A program made the position numbers and the translations under genes. Shown here in pieces: positions 8,056 through 16,540 of a stretch of DNA of 37,426 nt. This DNA is from Clostridiales bacterium UBA1390 (lineage in GTDB: Bacteria > Bacillota > Clostridia > Lachnospirales > Bianqueaceae): contig DBQQ01000008.1 in NCBI GenBank assembly GCA_002305315.1, positions 44,503-81,928 of the forward strand, written 5' to 3'. A model generated the notes under the pieces. It was not told the DNA's origin and did not search any database. It saw only the letters and a list, made by a program, of their open reading frames with translations. Positions within the stretch are counted from its first letter, which is position 1; every line of letters starts with the position of its first letter.

Positions 8056-8922
8056 ATGAAACAAATTGGGTTTATTGGGTTAGGCAAAATGGGGCTGCCC
8101 ATGGCGCTGAACCTGTGCCGGAAGGGATTCGCGGTATGGAGTCATTCTTCCCATGCCGAGAGTCAGAAACAATTACAGGATGCCGGGGGAAAGTTGGCGC
8201 CGGATTTTGCCTGGATGGCCGCGGAATGCGATGTGTTGGTGAGTATTGTGCCGGCAGATCGGGAAATTGGGGAATTGTTGGATGTGGTACTGACGCATGG
8301 GCATGAGGGTCTGGTATGGATCGAGATGACATCCGCTATGGGAACGACCAAACAGGCGGCGCAGGAAAAGCTGCATCCGAGGAAGATCGCGCTCGTGGAC
8401 GCACCGGTCAGCGGCGGAACGGCAGGAGCGCAGCAGGGGACGCTGACGATCATGGTCGGAGCCGAGGCGGACGTACTGGAAGCGCAGCGGGATGTTCTGG
8501 AGGCCATGGGCACGCAGATCTATCATACGGGACCCGTGGGCAGCGGTTCGAACGTGAAGATGCTCAATCAGATGCTGAATGCGGCCAATACGGCCATCGC
8601 GGCGGAGGTGCTATGCCTGTCTCGGAAGCTGGGAGTGGACGATGGGATCCTGAGTCAGGTCGTGAACAAAAGCAGCGGCGGCAGCTATATCTTTGAGAGA
8701 AACGTGCCGAAATACATGATGACCGGCGATCACACACCGGGTTTTCGGCTGGATTTGATGAAGAAAGACGTGGGACTGTTTATTCAGGCAGCGCAAGAAG
8801 CGGATGAGTTTATACCGGTATCCAACCTGATTGCACAGCTCTATGCGGGAGCTTCCCATCAGGGGCTGGGCGATCAGAATTATACGGCGATTCATACATG
8901 GTATGAGAAAAATCAGAAGTAA
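8056..8922 (+). CDS. 3-hydroxyisobutyrate dehydrogenase / tartronate semialdehyde reductase family protein
   Basis: The 288-residue NAD(P)-dependent beta-hydroxyacid dehydrogenase has the Rossmann motif GFIGLGKMGLPMA at the N terminus, the substrate-binding DAPVSGGTAGA segment (about 116-126) and GSGSNVKMLNQ (about 162-172) with the catalytic Lys. Family members include GarR/GlxR (tartronate semialdehyde to glycerate), 3-hydroxyisobutyrate dehydrogenase and YihU (sulfolactaldehyde reductase). With a GarD-like dehydratase and an aldolase in the same operon, GarR-like reduction of an aldehyde released by the aldolase is the best reading, but the sequence alone does not fix it. It lies 13 bases after the Ldh-family gene and has its own AAGGAGG site. 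Confidence 0.88.
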   Translation: MKQIGFIGLGKMGLPMALNLCRKGFAVWSHSSHAESQKQLQDAGGKLAPDFAWMAAECDVLVSIVPADREIGELLDVVLTHGHEGLVWIEMTSAMGTTKQAAQEKLHPRKIALVDAPVSGGTAGAQQGTLTIMVGAEADVLEAQRDVLEAMGTQIYHTGPVGSGSNVKMLNQMLNAANTAIAAEVLCLSRKLGVDDGILSQVVNKSSGGSYIFERNVPKYMMTGDHTPGFRLDLMKKDVGLFIQAAQEADEFIPVSNLIAQLYAGASHQGLGDQNYTAIHTWYEKNQK

Positions 8923-8935
8923 AGGAGTGGATGGC

Positions 8936-9943
8936 ATGTATTTGATGGATTGTACATTGCGGGATGGTGCGAATGTGATTGGAAACGGATTTGACGAGAG
9001 GCTGACGAAGATGATGATCGAAGGTCTGATCCGCAGTCACATCACGGTGATTGAGATGGGAAACTGCCTGGGGCTCGGCGCATATGAGGCCAATCATTCC
9101 ATCGCGCCCTTAACGGACGTGGAGTATCTGGAACTGGTCCAGCCCTATCTGGGACAGGCGGAGATCGGCATGTTCATGGGCGTGGCCAATACGCAGGAAG
9201 AAAACATTGCGCTAGGCGCACAGTATGGACTGAAATTCTTACGGATCGGCGCGAATGCGGGAGATGGCAAAAACGCATTGGAAGGGATCCGCCGTGTGAA
9301 GAAGCATGGCATGAAGTGCCGGTATTCCATGATGAAGGGCTATATTCTGAGCGCGGAAGACCTGGCGGAAGAGGCCGCGATGCTGGAGGCGGCAGGACTG
9401 GATGAGATCACGATCATGGATTCAGCGGGAACGATGCTGCCTCATCAGGTGACAGAATACGTACAGGCGATGGTTAAGAAAGTCAGGATCCCGGTGGGGT
9501 TCCATGGACACAATAATCTGGGACTTTCTGTGGCGAATGCGATGGCAGCCCAGGAGGCAGGGGCGCAGGCGCTGGATTGCGGCCTTCTGGGAATGGCACG
9601 GAGTGCGGGAAACTGCGCGACAGAGCTGGCGGCGGCCGTCTTCCAGCGGTTGGGACTGTGCCAGGAAGTGGACCTGATGACGCTGCTTCACTTTATTGAT
9701 GACGAGTTGGCGCCTGCCATGAAGGAATACGGGTATCGAGCCAATGTCATACCGCTGGATCTGGTATATGGGATATCCGGATGTCATTCCAGCTTTGCCG
9801 CCCTGTTCCGGGAAGTGGCGGAGGAAAAGCAGGTGGATCTATATGATCTGATTCTTCGCGTTTCTGCTGTCAATCAGAAAAATCCCTCCCGAGCCCTCAT
9901 GGAAGAGATGGCGGATGGGATCCGGCAGGGAGGTGTCCGATGA
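8936..9943 (+). CDS. DRE-TIM (HMGL/4-hydroxy-2-oxovalerate aldolase-like) aldolase
   Basis: The 335-residue TIM-barrel protein belongs to the pyruvate-carboxyltransferase/HMGL superfamily, whose members use a divalent metal to make or break a C-C bond next to pyruvate or acetyl-CoA. The N-terminal MDCTLRDGAN carries the catalytic Arg and metal-binding Asp, and GFHGHNNLGLS (about 182-192) provides the metal-binding His pair. An Asn follows, as in 4-hydroxy-2-oxovalerate aldolases (MhpE/DmpG type). The start at 8936 is chosen because GGAG lies just before it; longer upstream starts would run into the preceding gene. The next gene overlaps by four bases (ATGA), which implies translational coupling. 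In context it may cleave a 2-oxo-4-hydroxy acid formed by the UxaA/GarD-like dehydratase into pyruvate plus an aldehyde. Confidence 0.88.
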   Translation: MYLMDCTLRDGANVIGNGFDERLTKMMIEGLIRSHITVIEMGNCLGLGAYEANHSIAPLTDVEYLELVQPYLGQAEIGMFMGVANTQEENIALGAQYGLKFLRIGANAGDGKNALEGIRRVKKHGMKCRYSMMKGYILSAEDLAEEAAMLEAAGLDEITIMDSAGTMLPHQVTEYVQAMVKKVRIPVGFHGHNNLGLSVANAMAAQEAGAQALDCGLLGMARSAGNCATELAAAVFQRLGLCQEVDLMTLLHFIDDELAPAMKEYGYRANVIPLDLVYGISGCHSSFAALFREVAEEKQVDLYDLILRVSAVNQKNPSRALMEEMADGIRQGGVR

Positions 9944-10905
9944 AAATCGTCATTCTGGATGGATATACGGAGAATCCCGGCGATCTGGACTGGAAAGAAA
10001 TCAGCAGCTTGGGAGAGGAATTTGTGGTCTATGATAGAACCCCGGATGATCCTGCGATCATCCGGGAACGGATCGGGGCGGCGGAGGCGGTCTTCACGAA
10101 TAAGACGCCATTATCGCGCGAAGTGCTGCGGGCCTGCCCTGCGCTGCAGTTTATTGGGGTATTGGCCACAGGGTTCAATATCATCGACTTGGAAGCCGCG
10201 CGGGAAGCGGGTATCACGGTCTGCAACATCCCGTCCTACGGAACGGAAGCGGTGGGACAGTTTGCGATCGCGCTGCTGCTGGAGATCTGTCATCATATCG
10301 GCAATCATGACCAGGCCGTCCACGAAGGGCGATGGAGTCAGAGCGCCGATTGGTGTTTCTGGGATTATCCGCTGATAGAGTTAGCGGGTAAGACGATGGG
10401 CATCATCGGATTCGGCCGGATCGGACAGTGCACGGGCCGGATCGCGCAGGCGCTGGGGATGCGGGTGCTGGCCTACGACCAGTATCCGAATGCCTCTTTG
10501 GAGAGCGAACACTGTCATTATGCGGATCTGGATACGGTCCTGCGGGAATCCGACGTGATTGCTCTGCATTGTCCCTTGACGCCGGAAACGGAACGAATCA
10601 TCAATGCGGAGAGCCTGGAGAAGATGAAGGAGGGCGTCATTCTGCTCAACAATTCCCGAGGGCCGCTGATCGATGAGGAGGCACTTTGCGAAGCGCTTCG
10701 CAGCGGCAAGGTGGCGGCTGCGGGCCTGGATGTGGTCAGTATGGAGCCGATTCGACCGGATAATCCGCTGCTCGCGGCCCCGAACTGCATCATCACACCC
10801 CATATCTCCTGGGCGAGCCGAGAGAGCCGTGCCCGTCTCATGCATATCGCCGCGGAAAATCTAAAGGCATTTCAGGCGGGAAAACCGCAAAATGTCGTGT
10901 CATAA
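9940..10905 (+). CDS. D-2-hydroxyacid dehydrogenase (hydroxypyruvate/glyoxylate reductase-like)
   Basis: The 321-residue NAD(P)-dependent dehydrogenase has the GFGRIGQCTGRIAQALGM nucleotide-binding motif (about 152-169), NNSRGPLID (about 231-239) with the substrate-binding Arg, and ITPHISWAS (about 286-294) with the catalytic His. It is of the glycerate dehydrogenase HprA/SerA type. It overlaps the aldolase gene by ATGA. A role as a hydroxypyruvate reductase handling a three-carbon product, or as the D-specific partner of the L-type Ldh-family enzyme, are both plausible. Substrate specificity cannot be read from the motifs. Confidence 0.9.
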   Translation: MKIVILDGYTENPGDLDWKEISSLGEEFVVYDRTPDDPAIIRERIGAAEAVFTNKTPLSREVLRACPALQFIGVLATGFNIIDLEAAREAGITVCNIPSYGTEAVGQFAIALLLEICHHIGNHDQAVHEGRWSQSADWCFWDYPLIELAGKTMGIIGFGRIGQCTGRIAQALGMRVLAYDQYPNASLESEHCHYADLDTVLRESDVIALHCPLTPETERIINAESLEKMKEGVILLNNSRGPLIDEEALCEALRSGKVAAAGLDVVSMEPIRPDNPLLAAPNCIITPHISWASRESRARLMHIAAENLKAFQAGKPQNVVS

Positions 10906-10915
10906 GGAGTTACTC

Positions 10916-12472
10916 ATGAAAAAAAGAAGCTGGATCGTCAAGGAAGGAGACTCGGTGGCGGTACTGCTGGAGGAGGCTGCGGCAGGGGACTGGATTGAAA
11001 GTCCTGCCGGGGCCTTGTCCCTGCGAGAACCGGTTCCGATGGCGCATAAGGTCTGCCTGAAGGATATGGAGGCGGGCGAGCCTGTGATCAAGTATGGGCA
11101 GGAGATCGGACGGATGACGCAGCCAGCGCCGGCCGGCAGCTGGATCCATCGGCATAACCTGGCCTGTATGCGGGGACGGGTGGAGCACGAGGCAGGAAAG
11201 ATGGCAAAGCGGCGGGAAGGACCCTGGAAAGGACCGTTATCGGGCAGTACAAAAACTTTTATGGGATACCGCAGGGCTGATGGCGGCGTGGGGGTACGGA
11301 ATCATCTGGCGGTGATTGCGAATGTATTCTGCGCCAATACGACGGCGGAACGGATCGCGGCGCAGCTTCCCGGTGCGGTGTTGCTGCGTCATAACCTGGG
11401 GTGCGGTCAGATTGGATTTGATCTGGAACTGACGGCGCGGACGATCAAAGCCATGGGAACACATCCCAATGTGGGGGCGGTGCTCCTGATCAGTCTGGGG
11501 TGTGAGAGGTTGGATCCCCAGGAGGTGTATGAGGCGATCCGCGAGAGCGGGAAGCCTTGCGAACTGTTTACGATTCAGGAGGAAGGAGGCGTTGAGGCCA
11601 CCGTGGAACACGCGGTACGCGTGGGCAGACAGATGCAGGAGGCGCTGCGGCAGGCCAGGCGGGAACCCTGTCCGCTGTCCGATCTATTTATCGCCGTAAA
11701 ATGCGGGGGGACGGATTCGACCAGCGGTCTGGCGGCGAATCCCGTGCTGGGATATGTTTCCGATTGCGTGGTGTCAGCCGGCGGAAGCTCCGTGCTCTCC
11801 GAACTGAATGAGCTGATCGGCACCGAGGATTACCTGGCCTCTCGGGCGTGCAGTGAAGAGGCAGAAAGGAGAATCTATCAGTCCATTTACGGGATTGAGG
11901 ATTTCCTGCAGGGATGTCTTGAGAAACGGCTGCCGGAAAAGCGGAATCAGCTTATCAGTCCCGGGAATTTTGATGGCGGCGTCAGCAGCATCGTGGAAAA
12001 GGCCCTGGGGGGTGTGCATAAGGGGGGAGAGGAGCCGATCACGGACGTGCTGGATTATGCGCTGCCTCCGAAACCGGGACAGAAGGGGCTGTTTCTCATG
12101 TCCTACGAAAGCGTGGACGGCGAGGTCAGTACGGGTATGCTGGGCTGCGGCGCGCAGATCGTCTGTTTTACTACGGGACGAGGCAATCCGACGGGACATC
12201 CCATCGCGCCAGTCATCAAGATCACGGGAAATCAGAAGGGCTATGAAAGGCTGCGGGATGATTTTGACATGGACGCCAGTCCTGTCATCACAGAAGGACG
12301 TTCCATCGAGGAGATGGGGAAAACGCTTTTTGCGTATCTGCTGCGTGTAGCCGAGGGAGAAGAGACGTCCTCGGAACGGCATGACGGTGACGAGTTGTTC
12401 TGTCTCCCGCGCAGACATGGATGTCCTATGGGCGTACAGGATGATATACAGGGAAATTTCTGCGGGGTGTAG
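10916..12472 (+). CDS. UxaA/GarD-family acid-sugar dehydratase (SAF domain plus hydro-lyase)
   Basis: The 518-residue protein has an N-terminal SAF domain (about 5-95) fused to the altronate/galactarate dehydratase domain. Typical segments are CGGTDSTSGLAANPVLG (about 261-277), GNFDGGVSSIVEKALGG (about 352-368) and GCGAQIVCFTTGRGNPTGHP (about 409-428). Iron-dependent dehydration of altronate (UxaA, about 495 residues) and galactarate (GarD, about 523 residues) are the known activities of full-length SAF-fused members; SuyAB-type sulfolactate lyases are more distant split relatives. The start at 10916 is preferred over 10892 because AAGGAG lies at 10904-10909 and the upstream codons overlap the previous gene. 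It follows the dehydrogenase stop by ten bases. UxaB and UxaC are absent from the window, so altronate is not a secure substrate. Confidence 0.9.
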   Translation: MKKRSWIVKEGDSVAVLLEEAAAGDWIESPAGALSLREPVPMAHKVCLKDMEAGEPVIKYGQEIGRMTQPAPAGSWIHRHNLACMRGRVEHEAGKMAKRREGPWKGPLSGSTKTFMGYRRADGGVGVRNHLAVIANVFCANTTAERIAAQLPGAVLLRHNLGCGQIGFDLELTARTIKAMGTHPNVGAVLLISLGCERLDPQEVYEAIRESGKPCELFTIQEEGGVEATVEHAVRVGRQMQEALRQARREPCPLSDLFIAVKCGGTDSTSGLAANPVLGYVSDCVVSAGGSSVLSELNELIGTEDYLASRACSEEAERRIYQSIYGIEDFLQGCLEKRLPEKRNQLISPGNFDGGVSSIVEKALGGVHKGGEEPITDVLDYALPPKPGQKGLFLMSYESVDGEVSTGMLGCGAQIVCFTTGRGNPTGHPIAPVIKITGNQKGYERLRDDFDMDASPVITEGRSIEEMGKTLFAYLLRVAEGEETSSERHDGDELFCLPRRHGCPMGVQDDIQGNFCGV

Positions 12473-12495
12473 AATCAGAAAGCGAGTGGAATACA

Positions 12496-14682
12496 ATGAA
12501 GATGCGGGAATTTTTCCATGAGAAGGGCATGGAAGGAAGAACGATTCTGTATCTGACAACACTGATTGTTTCCATGGTATGCGGAACCGGCGTTCTCTTG
12601 TATACCGGAAGCCAGTTTACAGAAACGATGGAATCGCATAATCGGGGGATTCTCCGGTCGTATGATGAGCTCATTGGGGAGCACATGCAGGAGATTCCCC
12701 TGGTTTCCTATACGCTTTTATATAATTCAGTGATTCAGGAGGTGGCGGAGAGTTCAACGATTTCCGCGGAACTACGGCTTGAGATCTTGCGGCTTCTGGA
12801 AGGATTTCCGCCGCTTCTGGCCGGATATCCGATGGTATCGGACTTTTTTGTGTATTTTGACCGATCGGAGAAGATCCTGACTCCCACCGGCTTTTATGAC
12901 GCTTGGCTGTATTATCAGGCCAATGTACGGGGAGATTCCTACGAAGAATGGAAGAGGGCTCTGCAGGAAAATAGGGAGCAGGGTGTGTATACTGCGGAAG
13001 AGACGAGTCTTTTTTATACAAGAAGAGATCCGGAAAGGGGTATGACGGTTGTCATTGCTACCTATTATGAACAGATCGAAGATCAATGCATGGAACAGTT
13101 AGTGACAGGAGAAGGATATGTAGGGCTGTATGGTGAAGATGGAGAGGTTTTGGTGGAAGCTGCTCCGGGAGCAGTGGAGTATGAGAGTGGTCTTTTTGTA
13201 CCAGGTGAGGGTATCTATGCTCTTACGTTGTATCCCATGACAGACTACCCTATGATTTTGGCACTCGCGATGCCTGATACTTTGTTTACGGCAGTGCTGT
13301 GGAAAGCCTATGTCACACAACGAGAGGTTATGATATTGATGATTTGCCTGGCCGGATTATCAGGAACGCTTTTTGTCTATAATTACTACGTACGCCCTAA
13401 GAACAGTCTGGTAGCTTGGATGCGGACGCGGGGAAAGAAGACGGATTCTACAGTATGGGAATTGCAGCATTCGGTGGATTCTCTGATGGAAGAACAGGGA
13501 AGGGAACTGCAGAAGGAACGTGAAATGGGGCGACGTTTTCTGGGCGAAGCGTATATCATGAACCTATTGAAAAGAGAAGAGAAGTGGACGCAGGAGGTGC
13601 CCCAAAAACTGCGAGAATATTATTTGAATTTAGATTACGCCTATGTCTGGGTGATGATATGGCAATCCGATAACCTGGAGATGACGGTATATCAGTCCGG
13701 CCTGCGCGAGATCGAAGCCATGCTCAGACACAAGCTGTTTGTCGGGTTCTCGGTATTGGTTCTGGAGGGAGATACCGCACGGAAAACCATGCTTTTGAAT
13801 GTGGAAAGATCGCTGTCTCCGCAGGAGATAAGGAGTGTAGAAGAAGGCTTTTCCGAATGGCTTGCGGAAAATCAGGCCCAGAGAATGACTCTGTCTCTGG
13901 GAGAACTTGTCAAAGCAGAAGATATGGCTTCTTCCTATGAAAAGGCAGAAGAAACAGCAGACTATTTCTTTCTATATCCGAAGGCAGTTCTGCTTACCGC
14001 AGATATCCTGCATCAGCATACGGGTCGGTATACATATTCACAAGAAACAGAAAATGCTCTGATTGATGCTGCAGTGAGTCGACGGATGGATGAAGTGATG
14101 GAAATTTTGCAGAGTATTTGGAACCGCAATTTTGTCAGAAATTCGCTGGAGATTCGGTTTGCCAAGCTGCTCTTATATGCACTGCTCAATACGTTATATA
14201 AAGTAGAAGCCATCCAGAAAAAAGAAGAAAAGCAATTGTATCAAATTTCTCCGGACCGATTGATTATGTCCTGCCGGGATATTGACGAGGCTCAGGAACA
14301 GATTGAGTTTGTCTTTCGTTCATTGTGTGAAGAGGCGCCGGTGCAGGAGATCTCCTGGCGGATGAAGCGGATCCTCCGATATATTGAGGATCATTACCTG
14401 GAAAGAGATCTGTCGCTGGAGCAGGTGGCGGATCATTTTCGGATCACACCGCAGTATCTCAGCGGGCTGTTCAAAAAGTCCGGGCAGAAAAATTTCCTGA
14501 CCTACCTCGCGCTTCTTCGCGTAGAAAAAGCGAAGAGTCTGATGGCGCAATCGAAACTCAATCTCGCGGAGATCGCGCAGCAATCCGGATTTACCAATTA
14601 TCTGGCACTGGCCCGCGCGTTTCAGAAATATGAGGGTGTAACACCGGGAGAATATCGAAGAAACCATCTTGACAGTCACTAG
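12496..14682 (+). CDS. Membrane-anchored AraC-family transcriptional regulator (YesN-like one-component sensor)
   Basis: The 728-residue protein has a TM helix at about 17-38, an extracellular sensing region (about 40-270), a second TM at about 277-297, a coiled-coil-like Glu/Arg-rich linker (about 325-350) and a cytoplasmic GGDEF-like or degenerate middle region. It ends in a two-helix-turn-helix AraC DNA-binding domain (about 622-728: LSLEQVADHFRITPQYLSGLF and LNLAEIAQQSGFTNYLALARAF, both near consensus). This architecture senses extracellular sugars and activates adjacent importer or catabolic genes. The ATG at 12496 has only a weak site (GAGTGG), unlike the preceding genes, so expression is probably low. 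It is 23 bases after the dehydratase gene, so it is likely co-transcribed with the pathway it controls. Confidence 0.88.
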   Translation: MKMREFFHEKGMEGRTILYLTTLIVSMVCGTGVLLYTGSQFTETMESHNRGILRSYDELIGEHMQEIPLVSYTLLYNSVIQEVAESSTISAELRLEILRLLEGFPPLLAGYPMVSDFFVYFDRSEKILTPTGFYDAWLYYQANVRGDSYEEWKRALQENREQGVYTAEETSLFYTRRDPERGMTVVIATYYEQIEDQCMEQLVTGEGYVGLYGEDGEVLVEAAPGAVEYESGLFVPGEGIYALTLYPMTDYPMILALAMPDTLFTAVLWKAYVTQREVMILMICLAGLSGTLFVYNYYVRPKNSLVAWMRTRGKKTDSTVWELQHSVDSLMEEQGRELQKEREMGRRFLGEAYIMNLLKREEKWTQEVPQKLREYYLNLDYAYVWVMIWQSDNLEMTVYQSGLREIEAMLRHKLFVGFSVLVLEGDTARKTMLLNVERSLSPQEIRSVEEGFSEWLAENQAQRMTLSLGELVKAEDMASSYEKAEETADYFFLYPKAVLLTADILHQHTGRYTYSQETENALIDAAVSRRMDEVMEILQSIWNRNFVRNSLEIRFAKLLLYALLNTLYKVEAIQKKEEKQLYQISPDRLIMSCRDIDEAQEQIEFVFRSLCEEAPVQEISWRMKRILRYIEDHYLERDLSLEQVADHFRITPQYLSGLFKKSGQKNFLTYLALLRVEKAKSLMAQSKLNLAEIAQQSGFTNYLALARAFQKYEGVTPGEYRRNHLDSH

Positions 14683-14697
14683 GGAAAATGGTACTCT
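14669..14697 (+). promoter_or_regulatory. Promoter inside the end of the AraC-type gene
   Basis: A perfect TTGACA (14669-14674) and TACTCT (14692-14697) are separated by 17 bases. The -35 overlaps the last codons of the AraC-type gene, and the promoter would drive the PrpR_N regulator at 14730 independently of the catabolic operon. Confidence 0.6.
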
Positions 14698-14729
14698 GAT
14701 AGTATCTTACAGAATACGGAGACAAGCAT

Positions 14730-16499
14730 ATGGAGAAAGGATATCGTTTTTTGGCGGTGGCGCCCAGTGCAGGGATTGGCCGCGTGATCGAAGAGACGGC
14801 GGCCTCTAAAAAGGGGATCCAGGTAACAGTGCGTGTCGGCAGCCTGCAGCAGGGCGTGGAAATTGTGCAGGCAGTGGCGGATACCGATTATGACGCGATC
14901 GTTGCGCGTGGCGCTACGGCGCGAATGATTAAAGAAGTCAGCCGGCTGCCGGTCATTGAGATTCGAATTTCATTTTATGATATTTTACAGGCGGTCAAAC
15001 TGGCAGAGAATTTCCGGGAACCCTTTGCAATCGTCGGGTTTCCCTCGGTGGCGGATAATGCGGCGCGGCTTAAGGAACTGCTGCGGACGGAATGGAACAT
15101 CTATACGCTGCAAACGGCAGAAGAGGCGGATGCGGTGCTTCCGATGCTGCGGCAGAAGGGGATTCGCCTCGTCGTATCCGGCATGGCGTTGGATTCATAT
15201 TTTCAAAAATATCAGTTTCAGTATGTGCGAATCACGGCGGGACGAAGCAGTATTGAGGATGCGCTGGAAGAGGCGTGTCAGATAAGTGACGTGTTTCGGC
15301 CTCTGCGGCGAGAGCGCGACTTGTATCGGCGGCTCTGGGTGGAAGGGGAAGACGCGCTGGCGGTCTTCGACACAGATCATACACTGCTGTTTTCTACGCT
15401 GACGGGGGAAGACGCTTTATACGGCCTCGGATGTGCGAGACGGATGCTCAAGACAGGAAGCGCCGCGCCGCAAGAGATACGTCGGATCCACGAAAATGTC
15501 AGTTGGCGTATACGATGGCGCTCAGTTACAGAAGACGGCACGCAGTATCAGACCTTTTATTTTTCCAGAAGAGATCTGCCGCGTCAGTTATCCAAGAATG
15601 GCGTGGAGATTTATACGAAGGCGGACGCAGCGGAAAAATACCTGAGCGATCATCCGGAACCATTGGCGCGTTGGCGGGAGAAGGGAATACGTCTGGAACA
15701 ACTCAGCATTGAGAACCGTCCATTGCTCCTCATCGGAGAGGAAGGCACGGGCAAGAGTCAGCTGGCTGCCTGGCTGTATACGCGGGAAGAGACGGAAAGA
15801 CAGTTCTATATAGTCGATCTTACTAAGGCGAGCGACAGACAATGGCATACTCTGATGGAGAGTGAAGAGTCGCCTCTGAATCTCCCGGGATGGGTCTTTT
15901 ATTGTAAGCAGATTCGCACCTTGTCGCCGACAAAACTTCATGCTCTGCAGGAGATGGTGGAGAATACAGTTCCTTATACAAAAAATCAATATATCTTCAC
16001 GGCAGATGCGGAGACACCTGCGATTATGCGCTTTGCGGATGCTCTTGCCTGTCAGGTGATTCATACCTTGCCCTTGCGCGAGCGAAAAGAAGAACTGATG
16101 ACGCTGGCCAATATCTGCATCAACACCTGCAATATTCAATTTGTGCGGCAAGTAAGCGGTTTTGACGCGGAGGCGCAGCTATGGCTGCTCCAATACGACT
16201 GGCCCGGCAATCTGCCTCAGTTTCGACGTATCCTCTCACAGCTGGTTCAGAATTCATCGGGGCCCTATATTGAGGCGGAAAATCTCCGCTCTCTACTGGA
16301 ACTGGAAAGGCAAACCGCTCCCGCGCCGCAGGAGCTGTCTCTGCGAGGAAAGACGCTGGAAGAAATCAATGCAGAAGCTGCCCGCAGAGCCCTTGAAGAT
16401 TGCGGCGGCAACCAGACGCAGGCGGCTAAACAACTGGGCATCTGCCGTACTACTTTATGGCGAATGCTGGGGAAACATCAAAAGGCGAAGGAGCGCTGA
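14730..16499 (+). CDS. PrpR_N-domain regulator with degenerate sigma-54-type AAA+ domain
   Basis: The 589-residue regulator has an N-terminal PrpR_N sensor domain (about 5-190, with the DAIVARGATARMIKEVSRLPVIEI signature region split around residues 52-75), a short PAS-like region (about 200-300), an AAA+ domain (about 320-530) and a C-terminal Fis-type helix-turn-helix (about 555-580, NQTQAAKQLGICRTTLWRML). Walker A (GEEGTGKS, about 335-342) is intact. The GAFTGA loop that contacts sigma-54 is absent, and the Walker B Asp-Glu is replaced by a VFYCKQI segment. Arg in WPGNVREL is replaced (WPGNLPQF). It is therefore unlikely to be a true sigma-54 activator. PrpR_N domains commonly sense small organic acids, which fits the acid-sugar operon in front of it. 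A strong hairpin overlaps its stop codon. Confidence 0.88.
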   Translation: MEKGYRFLAVAPSAGIGRVIEETAASKKGIQVTVRVGSLQQGVEIVQAVADTDYDAIVARGATARMIKEVSRLPVIEIRISFYDILQAVKLAENFREPFAIVGFPSVADNAARLKELLRTEWNIYTLQTAEEADAVLPMLRQKGIRLVVSGMALDSYFQKYQFQYVRITAGRSSIEDALEEACQISDVFRPLRRERDLYRRLWVEGEDALAVFDTDHTLLFSTLTGEDALYGLGCARRMLKTGSAAPQEIRRIHENVSWRIRWRSVTEDGTQYQTFYFSRRDLPRQLSKNGVEIYTKADAAEKYLSDHPEPLARWREKGIRLEQLSIENRPLLLIGEEGTGKSQLAAWLYTREETERQFYIVDLTKASDRQWHTLMESEESPLNLPGWVFYCKQIRTLSPTKLHALQEMVENTVPYTKNQYIFTADAETPAIMRFADALACQVIHTLPLRERKEELMTLANICINTCNIQFVRQVSGFDAEAQLWLLQYDWPGNLPQFRRILSQLVQNSSGPYIEAENLRSLLELERQTAPAPQELSLRGKTLEEINAEAARRALEDCGGNQTQAAKQLGICRTTLWRMLGKHQKAKER

Positions 16500-16515
16500 A
16501 GCGCTCCTTCCTTTA
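16488..16515 (+). terminator. Rho-independent terminator overlapping the stop codon
   Basis: A perfect 9-bp stem AAGGAGCGC/GCGCTCCTT (16488-16496 and 16501-16509) closes a TGAA loop that contains the TGA stop of the PrpR_N gene. CCTTTATG follows. It ends the plus-strand block just before the second repeat array. Confidence 0.8.
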
Positions 16516-16540
16516 TGTTGGGAGACTTCCTAAAAGGTTT

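Noticed and set aside
6942..8102. A 386-codon minus-strand gene
   Set aside because: It overlaps the whole Ldh-family gene, has His/Arg-rich non-family composition and lacks a ribosome site.
6993..12472. Sulfolactate pathway (ComC, SlcC, SuyAB, YihU-like)
   Set aside because: The same enzyme families occur there, but SuyAB is normally split in two proteins, no sulfonate transporter is present and all nearby genes point to pectin-derived sugars. It remains a minor alternative.
14730..16499. Sigma-54-dependent activator
   Set aside because: GAFTGA and the Walker B acidic residues are missing, and no -24/-12 promoter was seen in front of the neighbouring operon.
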